Shown piece by piece: positions 26,403-35,022 of a stretch of DNA of 64,000 nt. Below the pieces are notes generated by a model. That model was given only the letters and a program-made list of their open reading frames with translations. It was not told where the DNA came from and ran no database searches. The translations under genes and the position numbers were made by a program. Source of the DNA: Streptomyces sp. LUP47B (GTDB lineage Bacteria > Actinomycetota > Actinomycetes > Streptomycetales > Streptomycetaceae); NCBI RefSeq assembly GCF_001746295.1, contig NZ_MJAH01000015.1, positions 425,419-489,418 on the forward strand. Reading direction: 5' to 3'. How positions within the stretch are numbered: the first letter of the stretch is position 1; each line of letters begins with the position of its first letter.

Positions 26403-27716
26403 TTTCCGTCCCGTCCGCGACCTCTCCGCCTGCGACTTGAGCAGCTCCGCGGCCTCCTGTGCGTCCCTCAGACGGGCCGTGACGGTCTTGTTCGCCCCGG
26501 TATCCACATGGACGTCGGCGAGCCGCCACAGCCGCTCCCAGGGCCCTTGCTCGAGCCGTACGCTCTGGACCTTCGCGTGCGGGACGAGCGCCAGGCTCCG
26601 CCGCAGCAGCCCTTGACGGGAGGCGAACACCGAGTCGGTGACGGCGAGTCCGTAGCCGCGCCACCACAGGGGCACGCACCGGCCGGCCCGCCGCGGGGGC
26701 CGCGACAGCGCCGACAGCGGCGGCACGGTCACGCCGGGCAGCACGCGCGCGACGACCGCCTCGGCGACCTCGCGGGGAGCGACCGGCACCAGTACGGAGT
26801 TGGAGGAGCCGGCCACGTCCAGCTCGACCCGGACCCAGCCGCGCCGCCGCCACAGCAGCGGCTCCACGATCCGTACGGTCTGCACCCGCCCCGGCGGCAC
26901 CGTCTCGTGGGTGCGGTCCAGGAGACCGTGGTCGATGCGCAGCCCATCCGGCGACTCGCCGACCGTCCAGTCGTACTCGGTGACGAACCGCCCCACACTG
27001 CTCGCCCCCGCCGCGCCGAGCAGCGGCAGGGCGGTGGCGAGAACCGTCCAGACGCTGTGGGTGGCCATCCACAGCAGCGGCGGTACGACGAGGGCGGCGA
27101 CCAGGCTGCCCCAGGTGGCGCCCGTCAGCACGAGGGAGAGCGCGAGATCGCGCGGGGGCGTGTGCAGCAGTTGGCGCGCCGGTGCCTCGCCCACCTCGTG
27201 CGCGGTCTCGGGTGCGAACCCGGCGGCGCGCGCGAGGAGTTCCGCGCGCAGGGCCCGCGCCTCGCGCTCCCCGAGGAAGGCCAGTTCGTCCTTCTTGTCG
27301 GCGCCCACGACATCGAGCCTGAGCTTCGCGACGCCCGCCACGCGCGCGAGGAGCGGCTGTGTGACGTCGATCGCCTGGATCCGCTCGAGCCGGATGTGCG
27401 CGGTACGCCGGAACAACAGACCGGTACGTATGCGCAGTTCCGTGTCGGTCACCGCGAAGTGGGTGAACCACCAGGTGAGAAAGCCGTACAGGGCGGCGGC
27501 CGGGACGATGACGGCGAGCGCGATCAGCAGCGTGGTGGTCGTCAGCCGGGTCAGCTGGCGCTGCGTCTGGTCGGGGTCGTGCACGGCCCACCCGATGACG
27601 ACGGCGACCGGCGCCCACGCCCGCCTGAGGGGCGTTATGGGATGCAGCCGCCGCTCGGTGACGGGCTCCTTCTCCGGCTGCTCCTGTACGGCGTCGTCGA
27701 CGCCCGGCGTGGTCAC
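26373..27716 (-). CDS. Membrane protein with bacterial PH (bPH2/DUF304) domains, larger partner
   Basis: A 447-residue membrane protein with two to three DUF304/bPH2 domains: WWFTHFAVTDTELRIRTGLLFRRTAHIRLERIQAIDVTQPLLAR is a textbook bPH2 segment, and a second is LLRRSLALVPHAKVQSVRLEQGPWERLWRLADVHVD near the C-terminus. Two hydrophobic hairpins lie at about 60-90 and 195-240. It resembles YdbT of Bacillus, and its GTG overlaps the stop of the smaller partner (YdbS-like) by 4 bases. In Bacillus the YdbST pair helps resist certain antimicrobial peptides. A similar envelope role here is inference. Confidence 0.87.
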   Translation of the reverse strand: MTTPGVDDAVQEQPEKEPVTERRLHPITPLRRAWAPVAVVIGWAVHDPDQTQRQLTRLTTTTLLIALAVIVPAAALYGFLTWWFTHFAVTDTELRIRTGLLFRRTAHIRLERIQAIDVTQPLLARVAGVAKLRLDVVGADKKDELAFLGEREARALRAELLARAAGFAPETAHEVGEAPARQLLHTPPRDLALSLVLTGATWGSLVAALVVPPLLWMATHSVWTVLATALPLLGAAGASSVGRFVTEYDWTVGESPDGLRIDHGLLDRTHETVPPGRVQTVRIVEPLLWRRRGWVRVELDVAGSSNSVLVPVAPREVAEAVVARVLPGVTVPPLSALSRPPRRAGRCVPLWWRGYGLAVTDSVFASRQGLLRRSLALVPHAKVQSVRLEQGPWERLWRLADVHVDTGANKTVTARLRDAQEAAELLKSQAERSRTGRKGARPDRWMV

Positions 27717-28216
27717 AGGCCCGCCGATCGGGCCTCGCCGAGTTCGGTGAGCCTGTCGCGCAGCCGCTCCGCCTCGGCCGGGTCAAGGCCGGGGATGGTC
27801 GCGTCGGTCGCTGCGGCCGCCGTGTGCAGCTGGACGCTCGCCAGCCCGAAGTGCCGTTCCACGGGCCCGGAGGTGACCTCGACCAGTTGCATGCGGCCGT
27901 ACGGCACGACGGTCTCCTCGCGCCACAGCACGCCCCGGCTGATCAGCAGGTCGTCGGCGCGCTCGGCGTAGCGCCAGGAGCGCCAGTTGCGGCCGATCAT
28001 CACCCAGCCCCAGCCGACGAGGGCGAGCGGCAGCAGCGCGAAGGCCGCCCACGCCGGACCGCACAGCAGCCCGAGCAGCAGCCCCAGGGCCACGGCGAGC
28101 AGTCCCAGCCACACCACCAGCAACAGCCGTCGCATCCGCAGCAGCCCCGGCGGCAGCCCGGTCCACACCGGTTCGTCGCCGGCGACCTCAGTGTTCTGCC
28201 CGCTCCCCGTCTCCAT
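27713..28216 (-). CDS. Membrane protein with bacterial PH (bPH2/DUF304) domain, smaller partner
   Basis: A 167-residue protein: a cytoplasmic N-terminus, two adjacent membrane helices (about 30-75), and one bPH2 domain (RYAERADDLLISRGVLWREETVVPYGRMQLVEVTSGPVERHFGLASVQLHTAAA). This is the YdbS-like member of the YdbS/YdbT pair. The ATG at 28216 is divergent from nuoD2, with 31 bases between starts. The stop overlaps the start of the larger PH-domain gene, implying coupled synthesis and probably a complex. The name is descriptive, since no activity is established. Confidence 0.86.
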   Translation of the reverse strand: METGSGQNTEVAGDEPVWTGLPPGLLRMRRLLLVVWLGLLAVALGLLLGLLCGPAWAAFALLPLALVGWGWVMIGRNWRSWRYAERADDLLISRGVLWREETVVPYGRMQLVEVTSGPVERHFGLASVQLHTAAAATDATIPGLDPAEAERLRDRLTELGEARSAGL

Positions 28217-28247
28217 GGGGCCAGCGTACGTAGGAGAGACTGTGTCC

Positions 28248-29399
28248 ATGACTCCTACGACGGAGACCACGGTCGGCATCGGCGGCGCCGCGGAGAGCAC
28301 CGACATGGTGCTCAACATCGGACCGCAGCATCCGTCCACCCATGGTGTGCTGCGCCTGAGGCTCGTCCTGGACGGCGAGCGCATCATGAGCGCGGAGCCG
28401 GTGATCGGCTATATGCACCGCGGCGCGGAGAAGCTCTTCGAGGCGCGCGACTACCGCCAGATCATCATGCTCGCCAACCGCCACGACTGGCTGTCGGCCT
28501 TCTCCAACGAGCTGGGCGTGGTCCTCGCCGTGGAGCGGATGCTCGGCATGGAGGTCCCCACGCGCGCGGTGTGGACGCGCACGCTGCTCGCCGAGCTCAA
28601 CCGGGTGCTGAACCACCTGATGTTCCTGGGCTCGTATCCGCTGGAGCTCGGCGGCATCACCCCGGTCTTCTACGCGTTCCGGGAGCGGGAGGTCCTCCAG
28701 AACGTGATGGAGGAGGTCTCCGGCGGCCGGATGCACTACATGTTCAACCGCGTCGGCGGCCTCAAGGAGGACCTGCCGGCCGGCTGGTCCACGCGCGCGC
28801 GTGCCGCCGTCTCCGCCGTGCGCTCGCGCATGGACCGCTTCGACGACCTGGTCCTCGGCAACGAGATCTTCCGGGGCCGCACCCGGGACGTGGGCGTCCT
28901 CGCGCCCGAGGCTGTCCACGCGTACGGCGTCAGTGGGCCCATCGCGCGTGCCTCGGGCGTCGACTTCGACCTGCGCCGCGACGAGCCGTACCTCGGCTAC
29001 GGAGAGCTCCAGGACACCCTGAAGGTGGTCACGCGCGAGGAGGGCGACTGCCTCGCCCGCTTCGAGGTCCTCCTGGAGCAGACCCACAACGCCCTCGACC
29101 TCGCCGACGCCTGCCTGGACCGGCTCGCCGAACTGCCCCCCGGGCCGATCAACCAGCGGCTCCCCAAGGTCCTGAAGGCGCCCGAGGGGCACACGTACGC
29201 GTGGACCGAGAACCCGCTCGGCATCAACGGCTACTACCTCGTCAGCAAGGGCGAGAAGACCCCGTACCGGCTGAAGCTGCGCTCGGCCTCGTACAACAAC
29301 ATCCAGGCCCTGGTCGAACTGCTGCCGGGCACGCTGGTCGCGGACATGGTGGCGATCCTGGGATCACTGTTCTTCGTGGTCGGGGACATCGACAAGTAG
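28248..29399 (+). CDS. nuoD2: NuoD-like protein (orphan NuoD2)
   Basis: A 383-residue homologue of the 49-kDa quinone-site subunit of complex I. It has the N-terminal GPQHPSTHGVLR, YMHRGAEKLFE, LNRVLNHLMF, and TPVFYAFREREVL, and the C-terminal SLFFVVGDIDK seen in NuoD. It stands alone, with no other nuo gene nearby. The HRG arginine (Arg58) that MidA/NDUFAF7 methylates in mitochondria is kept. The RLDY quinone tyrosine of NuoD appears as RHDW (Trp81). AGGAGAG lies 9 bases before the ATG. Its 3' end overlaps the convergent MidA-like gene by 36 bases. Complex I membership is not assured. Confidence 0.9.
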   Translation: MTPTTETTVGIGGAAESTDMVLNIGPQHPSTHGVLRLRLVLDGERIMSAEPVIGYMHRGAEKLFEARDYRQIIMLANRHDWLSAFSNELGVVLAVERMLGMEVPTRAVWTRTLLAELNRVLNHLMFLGSYPLELGGITPVFYAFREREVLQNVMEEVSGGRMHYMFNRVGGLKEDLPAGWSTRARAAVSAVRSRMDRFDDLVLGNEIFRGRTRDVGVLAPEAVHAYGVSGPIARASGVDFDLRRDEPYLGYGELQDTLKVVTREEGDCLARFEVLLEQTHNALDLADACLDRLAELPPGPINQRLPKVLKAPEGHTYAWTENPLGINGYYLVSKGEKTPYRLKLRSASYNNIQALVELLPGTLVADMVAILGSLFFVVGDIDK

Positions 29400-30428
29400 C
29401 TCGGCGAGCGACCCGTCGAGCGGCGCGTCCGGCATTCCGGCGGACAAACCCACGGGCTGGAGCAGCCAGCCGAAGTCGCCGAGGCCGCCCGCCGCGGTGA
29501 GCTCGGCGGCCTCTCCGGCCCGCGCGAGGGCGCGTACGTACTCCGCGGGCCGCGTGGACGCGAGCGTGAGCGGGGGGCGTGCGCCCGCGATGCCCAGGGC
29601 GCGCAGCGCGTCGCGCTGGGGCAGCACGCGCCCTCCGGGGAGGGCGCACGCGTCCAGCGCCACATGGGCCGTGAGGTCGCAGGATCCGTCCGGTACCGGT
29701 GGCGTCTCGCGCCCCTCACGGAAACCCGTGAGCGTCCCGAACAGGGGGCGAGAGGCTGCCGTGTGCGCATAGTCGACGGCGACCGCGAGCCCCCGCTCCA
29801 CCGCGGCGACCGCCGACGCCCACGCCTCGTCCCGGGGCAAGCCGATCTCGGCCCGCAGCCCCTCCTCGGCCGGCAGCGGCCACCACCGGTCCAGCCACTC
29901 GGCCTCCGCGCCGGCGACCGGTTCCCCGAGACGCTCACGACCGTCCCGTCGTACGAGCACCCGTCGTGGGACGCCCGAGGCGTCCGTCTCGGCGATCTCC
30001 ACGGGTACGTTGTCCAGCCATTCGTTGGCGAACAGCAGCCCGGTGATGTTCTTCGGGGGCCCGGTCAGCCACTCGATCCGGTCATCGAGGGCCTCGGGGC
30101 GGTCGGCGATCTCGACGGCGTACGCGCGCGTGCGGGCGGCCACGTCGGCGGGCAGGGCCGCGAGGACACCGGTGGCCAACTCGCCCCGCCCCGCGGCCAT
30201 GTCGACGAAGTCGAGCCGTGCGGGCCGCCCCAGCCTCTCGTCGAGGCGGCACAGCAGCCGGGCCACGGCCTCGGCGAACAACGGCGAGGCGTGCACGGAC
30301 GTACGGAAGTGCCCGGCCGGGCCCTCCAGCCTGCGGTAGAAGCCGTCAGGGCCGTAGAGGGCGGCCTCGGTGGCGGCCCGCCAGCCGCTCCAGTCACCCG
30401 TCGCCCCGGCCGCCGTGTCATCGGTCAC
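29364..30428 (-). CDS. SAM-dependent methyltransferase, MidA/NDUFAF7 (DUF185) family
   Basis: A 354-residue protein of the MidA family, in which mitochondrial NDUFAF7 dimethylates an Arg of the NuoD homologue NDUFS2. SAM-binding features are VDMAAGRGELATGVLAAL (motif I), the following acidic YAVEIADRP, and LLFANEWLDNVPVEI, a family hallmark. Then VAVDYAHTAASRP and the C-terminal QRDALRALGIAG. Bacterial members are somewhat shorter, as here. It faces nuoD2, overlapping its 3' end. A functional link between them is attractive inference. Start at 30428 is plausible; no strong ribosome site is seen. Confidence 0.87.
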   Translation of the reverse strand: MTDDTAAGATGDWSGWRAATEAALYGPDGFYRRLEGPAGHFRTSVHASPLFAEAVARLLCRLDERLGRPARLDFVDMAAGRGELATGVLAALPADVAARTRAYAVEIADRPEALDDRIEWLTGPPKNITGLLFANEWLDNVPVEIAETDASGVPRRVLVRRDGRERLGEPVAGAEAEWLDRWWPLPAEEGLRAEIGLPRDEAWASAVAAVERGLAVAVDYAHTAASRPLFGTLTGFREGRETPPVPDGSCDLTAHVALDACALPGGRVLPQRDALRALGIAGARPPLTLASTRPAEYVRALARAGEAAELTAAGGLGDFGWLLQPVGLSAGMPDAPLDGSLAELLVDVPDHEEQ

Positions 30429-30546
30429 GCCGTCAGGCTAGGCGCACGGGGGAAGGGGGCCTCCACCTTGGGGAGTACGCGCGGGCGGTACGGATCGGTC
30501 CTCCGGTTGACCCCTGCACACATCACGCTTCCCTACGCTGGGTTAC

Positions 30547-31749
30547 GTGCAGCGCCTCTATGACTTCCTCCGCAGGCACCCGACAGGGGTCGACGTCTTC
30601 TGGGCCGTCGTCCTGCTCGGGATCTCGCTGGCGAGCGAAACCGCCCGTGGGGAGTCCCAGGGGACCGAGTCCCCGATGGCGATCATTCCGATCGTCCTGC
30701 TGTTGTGCCTGGTGACAGCGCTGCGCAGACGCATGCCGGAGCGCATGCTGCTGCTGGCCATCGCGCTCGGCGTGGTGCAGCTCGCGCTGGACGTGGAGAC
30801 CACGAGCGCCGACTTCGCCTTCCTGGTGATCGTCTACACGGTGGCCGCCACGGGCGCCCGCTGGGCCTCCCGGCTGGCGCTGACGATCGGCCTGTGCGCG
30901 GCCCCCGTCGCTCAGCTGCGCTGGCCGAACGAGAACTCCGGTGTGCTCGGCAATGTCGCGATAATGATCTTCCAGACCGTGCCGTTCGCCCTGGCCTGGG
31001 TGCTCGGCGACTCGATCCGCACCCGGCGCGCGTACTTCGCGCAGCTGGAGGAGCGCAACGCGCGCCTGGAGAAGGAGCGCGAGGCGCAGGCGAAGGTCGC
31101 CGTCGCCGCCGAGCGCGCCCGGATCGCCCGCGAGCTCCACGATGTCGTCGCCCACAACGTGTCCGTCATGGTCGTCCAGGCCGACGGCGCCGCCTATGTC
31201 CTCGACGCCGCGCCCGACCAGGCCAAGAAGGCGCTGGAGACCATCTCCTCCACCGGCCGCCAGGCCCTCGCCGAGATGCGCCGTCTGCTGGGCGTGCTGC
31301 GCACCGGCGAGCACCAGGAGGGCGGCGAGTACGTCCCGCAGCCCGACGTCGAGCAGATCGAGGACCTCGTCGAGCAGTGCCGTGGTTCCGGCCTTCCCGT
31401 CGACTTCAAGATCGAGGGCACCCCGCGTCCGCTGCCCAGCGGCGTCGAGCTCACGGCGTACCGGATCGTGCAGGAGGCGCTCACCAACACGCGCAAGCAC
31501 GGCGGCCCGAACGCGGGCGCGAGCGTGCGCCTGGTCTACTTCGACGACGGCCTCGGCCTGCTCGTCGAGGACGACGGCAAGGGCGCTCCGCACGAGCTGT
31601 ACGAGGAGGGCGGCGCCGACGGCGCGGGCCATGGTCTGATCGGCATGCGCGAGCGCGTCGGCATGGTCGGCGGCACCCTGGACGCGGGTCCCCGCCCCGG
31701 CGGAGGATTCCGCATCAGTGCGCTGCTGCCGCTCAAACCAGCGCATTGA
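30547..31749 (+). CDS. Two-component sensor histidine kinase, NarL/DesK type
   Basis: A 400-residue sensor with about four to five hydrophobic segments in residues 18-160 and no large external domain. It then has the HisKA_3 dimerisation helix (ERARIARELHDVVAHNVSVM, with the phosphoryl His in LHDVV) and a HATPase_c domain (GVELTAYRIVQEALTNTRKHGG, GLIGMRERVGMVGG). It probably senses a membrane state or small hydrophobic signal. The GTG at 30547 has TACGCT 7 bases upstream and no ribosome site, so it is likely leaderless. The cognate regulator follows after 81 bases. Confidence 0.92.
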   Translation: MQRLYDFLRRHPTGVDVFWAVVLLGISLASETARGESQGTESPMAIIPIVLLLCLVTALRRRMPERMLLLAIALGVVQLALDVETTSADFAFLVIVYTVAATGARWASRLALTIGLCAAPVAQLRWPNENSGVLGNVAIMIFQTVPFALAWVLGDSIRTRRAYFAQLEERNARLEKEREAQAKVAVAAERARIARELHDVVAHNVSVMVVQADGAAYVLDAAPDQAKKALETISSTGRQALAEMRRLLGVLRTGEHQEGGEYVPQPDVEQIEDLVEQCRGSGLPVDFKIEGTPRPLPSGVELTAYRIVQEALTNTRKHGGPNAGASVRLVYFDDGLGLLVEDDGKGAPHELYEEGGADGAGHGLIGMRERVGMVGGTLDAGPRPGGGFRISALLPLKPAH

Positions 31750-31830
31750 CGCTGACGTGCGCCCCCTGTTGACACCTGTCACGCCCCCTGGCGACCTGCC
31801 GTACGACCCCGAGGAAACGGAAGAGGCCCG

Positions 31831-32502
31831 ATGACGATCCGCGTGATGCTCGTCGATGACCAGGTGCTGCTGCGCACCGGGTTCCGGATGGTGCTCGCAG
31901 CCCAGCCGGACATGGAGGTCGTCGCGGAGGCGGGGGACGGCGTGGAGGCGATCCAGGTGCTGCGCTCGACCGCCGTGGACGTCGTCCTGATGGACGTGCG
32001 CATGCCGAAGCTCGACGGTGTGGAGGCCACCCGCCGCATCTGCTCGCAGCCCGAACCGCCGAAGGTGCTGATCCTGACCACCTTCGACCTGGACGAGTAC
32101 GCCTTCTCCGGGCTGAAGGCGGGAGCCTCCGGCTTCATGCTCAAGGACGTGCCGCCCGGCGAACTGCTCACCGCGATCCGCTCCGTGCACAGCGGCGATG
32201 CCGTGGTCGCCCCCTCGACGACCCGGCGCCTGCTCGACCGGTTCGCGCCCATGCTGCCCGCCACCGGCAAGGAGCCCCAGCACAAGGAGCTGGAGCGGCT
32301 CACCGGCCGCGAGCGGGAGGTCATGGTGCTGGTCGCCCAGGGGCTCTCCAACGGCGAGATCGCGGCCCGTCTGGTGCTGTCCGAGGCGACGGTGAAGACC
32401 CATGTCGGCCGCATCCTGACCAAGCTGGGCCTCAGGGACCGGGTACAGGTGGTGGTCCTCGCCTACGAGACGGGACTGGTGCGCGCGGGCGGCCACGGCT
32501 GA
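31831..32502 (+). CDS. LuxR/NarL-family response regulator
   Basis: A 223-residue regulator paired with the upstream kinase. The receiver domain (residues 1-120) shows the acidic pair in MLVDDQ, the phospho-acceptor Asp54 in DVVLMDVRMPK, and the LTTF and K-containing FMLKDV motifs. The C-terminal LuxR helix-turn-helix is GREREVMVLVAQGLSNGEIAARLVLSEATVKTHVGRILTKLG. GAGGAAACGGAAGAGG precedes the ATG. No target is visible; autoregulation is possible. Confidence 0.94.
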   Translation: MTIRVMLVDDQVLLRTGFRMVLAAQPDMEVVAEAGDGVEAIQVLRSTAVDVVLMDVRMPKLDGVEATRRICSQPEPPKVLILTTFDLDEYAFSGLKAGASGFMLKDVPPGELLTAIRSVHSGDAVVAPSTTRRLLDRFAPMLPATGKEPQHKELERLTGREREVMVLVAQGLSNGEIAARLVLSEATVKTHVGRILTKLGLRDRVQVVVLAYETGLVRAGGHG

Positions 32503-32706
32503 GGCAGGGCCCGGTCGGGGGGCTGCAGACGGCGGTCGCCAATCGACGCGACGCGGCCGCGACCGGCATCTCGGCGGCCCCGTTCCGCCCACGCCCGGGC
32601 ACTCAGGACGTGGGGGTCGCGCGCGAACTGCGCGAACACCAGCGGCCCTGGCGGGGCGGCCGGCCCGGAAGCGGGTACAGCACGCCCCGCCCCGGCCGCC
32701 GACCCG

Positions 32707-33918
32707 TCAGCCGGTGATCTCCCTCAGCCGGGCGACGAAGTCTGCGGCCGCCGTCTTCACGTCCGCCGCAGTCCACTCCAGGGCCGCGCCACGGACGTTG
32801 ACCTCGGTCATCGACAGGCCGGGGCCCTTCTCGTCCCAGGGATTGATGAACAGGGCCGTCCCCGTCTCCTCCGACTGCCGGATCGCCGCCTCGGAGAGCT
32901 CGTCGACGCCGTACGGCAGCCAGACCTGGAAGTCGAAGGTGTGCGGCACCTCGGGGTGGACCCGCGCCCACGGCACCCCGGCCTCCGCGAGTCCCTCGCG
33001 CAGCGCGGCGGCCACCACACGCGCGTGGGTGACGTACTCGGGCAGCCTGGGCAGTTCCCGCTCCAGTCCGGCGAGGGCCGACAGGACGGTCGGGAACTGC
33101 TGGAAGACCGCGCCGCCGTACCGGTGCCGCCAGGTCTTCGCCTCGTCGATCAGGGTCTTCGGACCGGCGAGTGCGGCCCCGCTGAAAGCCTGGAGGGACT
33201 TGTAGAACGACACGTACACGCTGTCCGCGAGGTCCGCGATCTCGGCCAGGGGACGGCCGAAGTGGACGGTGGTCTCCCACAGACGCGCCCCGTCGAAGTG
33301 CACCACCGCGTCGCGCTCGCGGGCCGCCTCCACGACCTCGGTGAGCTCCTCCCAGGTGGGCAGCACGAAACCGGCGTCCCTGAGGGGCAGTTCGAGCATC
33401 AGCGCACCGAAGGGCTCCTCGAAGCCGCGTATCTCGTCGGCCGTGGGCTGCCGCGGTTCGCTCGTCACCTGGACCGGGCGCAGACCGGAGACCTCCCGGA
33501 AGGCGTCGCGCTCGTACATCTCGGGATGGGCCAGGGCGTGCAGGGCGACGGTGGGGTTGCCGGTGCGGCCCGCCCAGCAGCGCAGCGCCACCTGCTGGGC
33601 CATCGTGCCGGTAGGGAAGAAGGCGGCGGCCTCCTTGCCGAGGAGTCCTGCGACCTTCTCCTCCAGGGCCTCCACGATGCCGTTCCCGTAGAGGTCGGAC
33701 GGCTCGTCCAGGTCGTAGAGCGTGTCCGCCCCGTCGAGGAGCGACAGGCGCTCGCGGAGGGGTGCGAGCAACCCCAGGCGCGCGAGCGTGCGCTTCGCGC
33801 TCCGATAGGCGTTGATGCGCCGTACGCGGCGGCGCAGCAGCCGTTCCGCCTCCGTGAGCTGCTCCGGTCGTGCCTCGTCCGCCGTCTGTCCCGCGCCCTG
33901 CTCCGCTGTGTCACTCAT
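32707..33918 (-). CDS. PLP-dependent threonine aldolase-like/beta-eliminating lyase
   Basis: A 403-residue protein of the aromatic amino acid beta-eliminating lyase/threonine aldolase family (PF01212). The signatures are PTGTMAQQVALRCWAGRTGNPTV, HFDGARLWETTVHFG, and SVYVSFYKSLQAFSGAALAG, where the Lys is the PLP Schiff-base candidate. Threonine aldolases cleave Thr or allo-Thr to glycine and acetaldehyde. The 60-residue N-terminal extension (QLTEAERLLRRRVRRINAYRS) is longer than in LtaE, so another lyase activity is possible. Divergent from the DUF2520 gene with a 174-base intergenic region. Confidence 0.85.
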   Translation of the reverse strand: MSDTAEQGAGQTADEARPEQLTEAERLLRRRVRRINAYRSAKRTLARLGLLAPLRERLSLLDGADTLYDLDEPSDLYGNGIVEALEEKVAGLLGKEAAAFFPTGTMAQQVALRCWAGRTGNPTVALHALAHPEMYERDAFREVSGLRPVQVTSEPRQPTADEIRGFEEPFGALMLELPLRDAGFVLPTWEELTEVVEAARERDAVVHFDGARLWETTVHFGRPLAEIADLADSVYVSFYKSLQAFSGAALAGPKTLIDEAKTWRHRYGGAVFQQFPTVLSALAGLERELPRLPEYVTHARVVAAALREGLAEAGVPWARVHPEVPHTFDFQVWLPYGVDELSEAAIRQSEETGTALFINPWDEKGPGLSMTEVNVRGAALEWTAADVKTAAADFVARLREITG

Positions 33919-34092
33919 GCCCGGATCATCTCGTGTGCCCCGGGTGCGGGCCCACGGATTTTCCGCGCTCCCCGGCCCGCACGGAAACCCACAGCCTGTG
34001 GACAACCGGACGCCCCTCGAACCGATCGCGTTAACATGACGAGAAATCGTCCGGTACCCAGATGCGGACTGGAACGGGAAGGCCGCCGTCGC

Positions 34093-35022
34093 GTGAGTAC
34101 AGTCCAACAGCCAGACAACAAGGACCGCCCCGCGCGGCTCACCGTCGGCGTCGTGGGCGCCGGCCGGGTGGGGCCGACGCTCGCCGCGTCCCTCCAACTC
34201 GCCGGGCACCGGCCGGTGGCCGTCTCCGGGGTCTCCGACGCCTCCCGGCGGCGGGCCGCGCTGCTGCTCCCGGACGTCCCGCTCGTCACTCCCGAGGACG
34301 TCCTGCAGCGTGCCGACCTGGTGCTGCTGACCGTCCCCGACGACACCCTGCCGGGACTCGTCGAGGGACTCGCCGAGACCGGGGCCGTGCGCCCGGGACA
34401 GCTGCTCGTGCACACCTCCGGGCGGTACGGCGCGAAGGTCCTGGACCCCGCCCTGCGCGCGGGCGCGCTGCCGCTGGCCCTGCACCCGGCGATGACCTTC
34501 ACCGGCACCCCCGTGGACGTCCAGCGCCTGGCCGGCTGCTCCTTCGGCGTCACCGCCCCCGAGGAGCTGCGGCTGGCCGCCGAGGCCCTCGTCATCGAGA
34601 TGGGCGGCGAGCCCGAGTGGATCGACGAGGAGAAGCGGCCGCTGTACCACGCGGCCCTGGCCCTCGGCGCCAACCACCTGGTCACGCTGGTCGCCCAGGC
34701 CATGGAGCTGCTGCGCTCGGCCGGTGTCGCGGCCCCCGACCGGATGCTCGGCCCGCTGCTCGGCGCCGCCCTCGACAACGCCCTGCGCTCCGGCGACGCG
34801 GCCCTCACCGGACCCGTCGCGCGCGGGGACGCCGGCACGGTCGCCGCGCACGTCACGGAGCTGCGCAGGCACGCCCCGCAGACCGTCGCGGGCTATCTCG
34901 CGATGGCCCGCGCGACCGCCGACCGGGCGCTCGCCCACGGACTGCTGAAGCCGGAGCTCGCCGAGGACCTCCTCGGGGTACTCGCCACGGGTACCAACGG
35001 CGCCGAGGGAGACGCCCGATGA
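34093..35022 (+). CDS. Rossmann-like and DUF2520 domain protein, first gene of the pan-nad-coaX operon
   Basis: A 309-residue protein with an N-terminal NAD(P) Rossmann fold (VGVVGAGRVGPTLAASLQLAGHR) and a C-terminal helical DUF2520 domain of 6-phosphogluconate dehydrogenase type (ALGANHLVTLVAQAMELLRSAGV). It is translationally coupled to panC (ATGA). The family contains PanG, a ketopantoate reductase, as I recall, so this may supply pantoate for PanC; no panE is visible here. The GTG at 34093 has GGAAGG about 10 bases upstream. A TAACAT box at 34032 and a small dyad GACGA-GAAA-TCGTC (34038-34051) lie ahead. The ketopantoate role is inference. Confidence 0.87.
   Translation: MSTVQQPDNKDRPARLTVGVVGAGRVGPTLAASLQLAGHRPVAVSGVSDASRRRAALLLPDVPLVTPEDVLQRADLVLLTVPDDTLPGLVEGLAETGAVRPGQLLVHTSGRYGAKVLDPALRAGALPLALHPAMTFTGTPVDVQRLAGCSFGVTAPEELRLAAEALVIEMGGEPEWIDEEKRPLYHAALALGANHLVTLVAQAMELLRSAGVAAPDRMLGPLLGAALDNALRSGDAALTGPVARGDAGTVAAHVTELRRHAPQTVAGYLAMARATADRALAHGLLKPELAEDLLGVLATGTNGAEGDAR

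Noticed and set aside
30507..30539. Standard promoter TTGACC...TACGCT for the sensor kinase
   Set aside because: The spacer is 21 bases. TACGCT alone at 7 bases before the GTG is kept as a leaderless -10, without a named -35.
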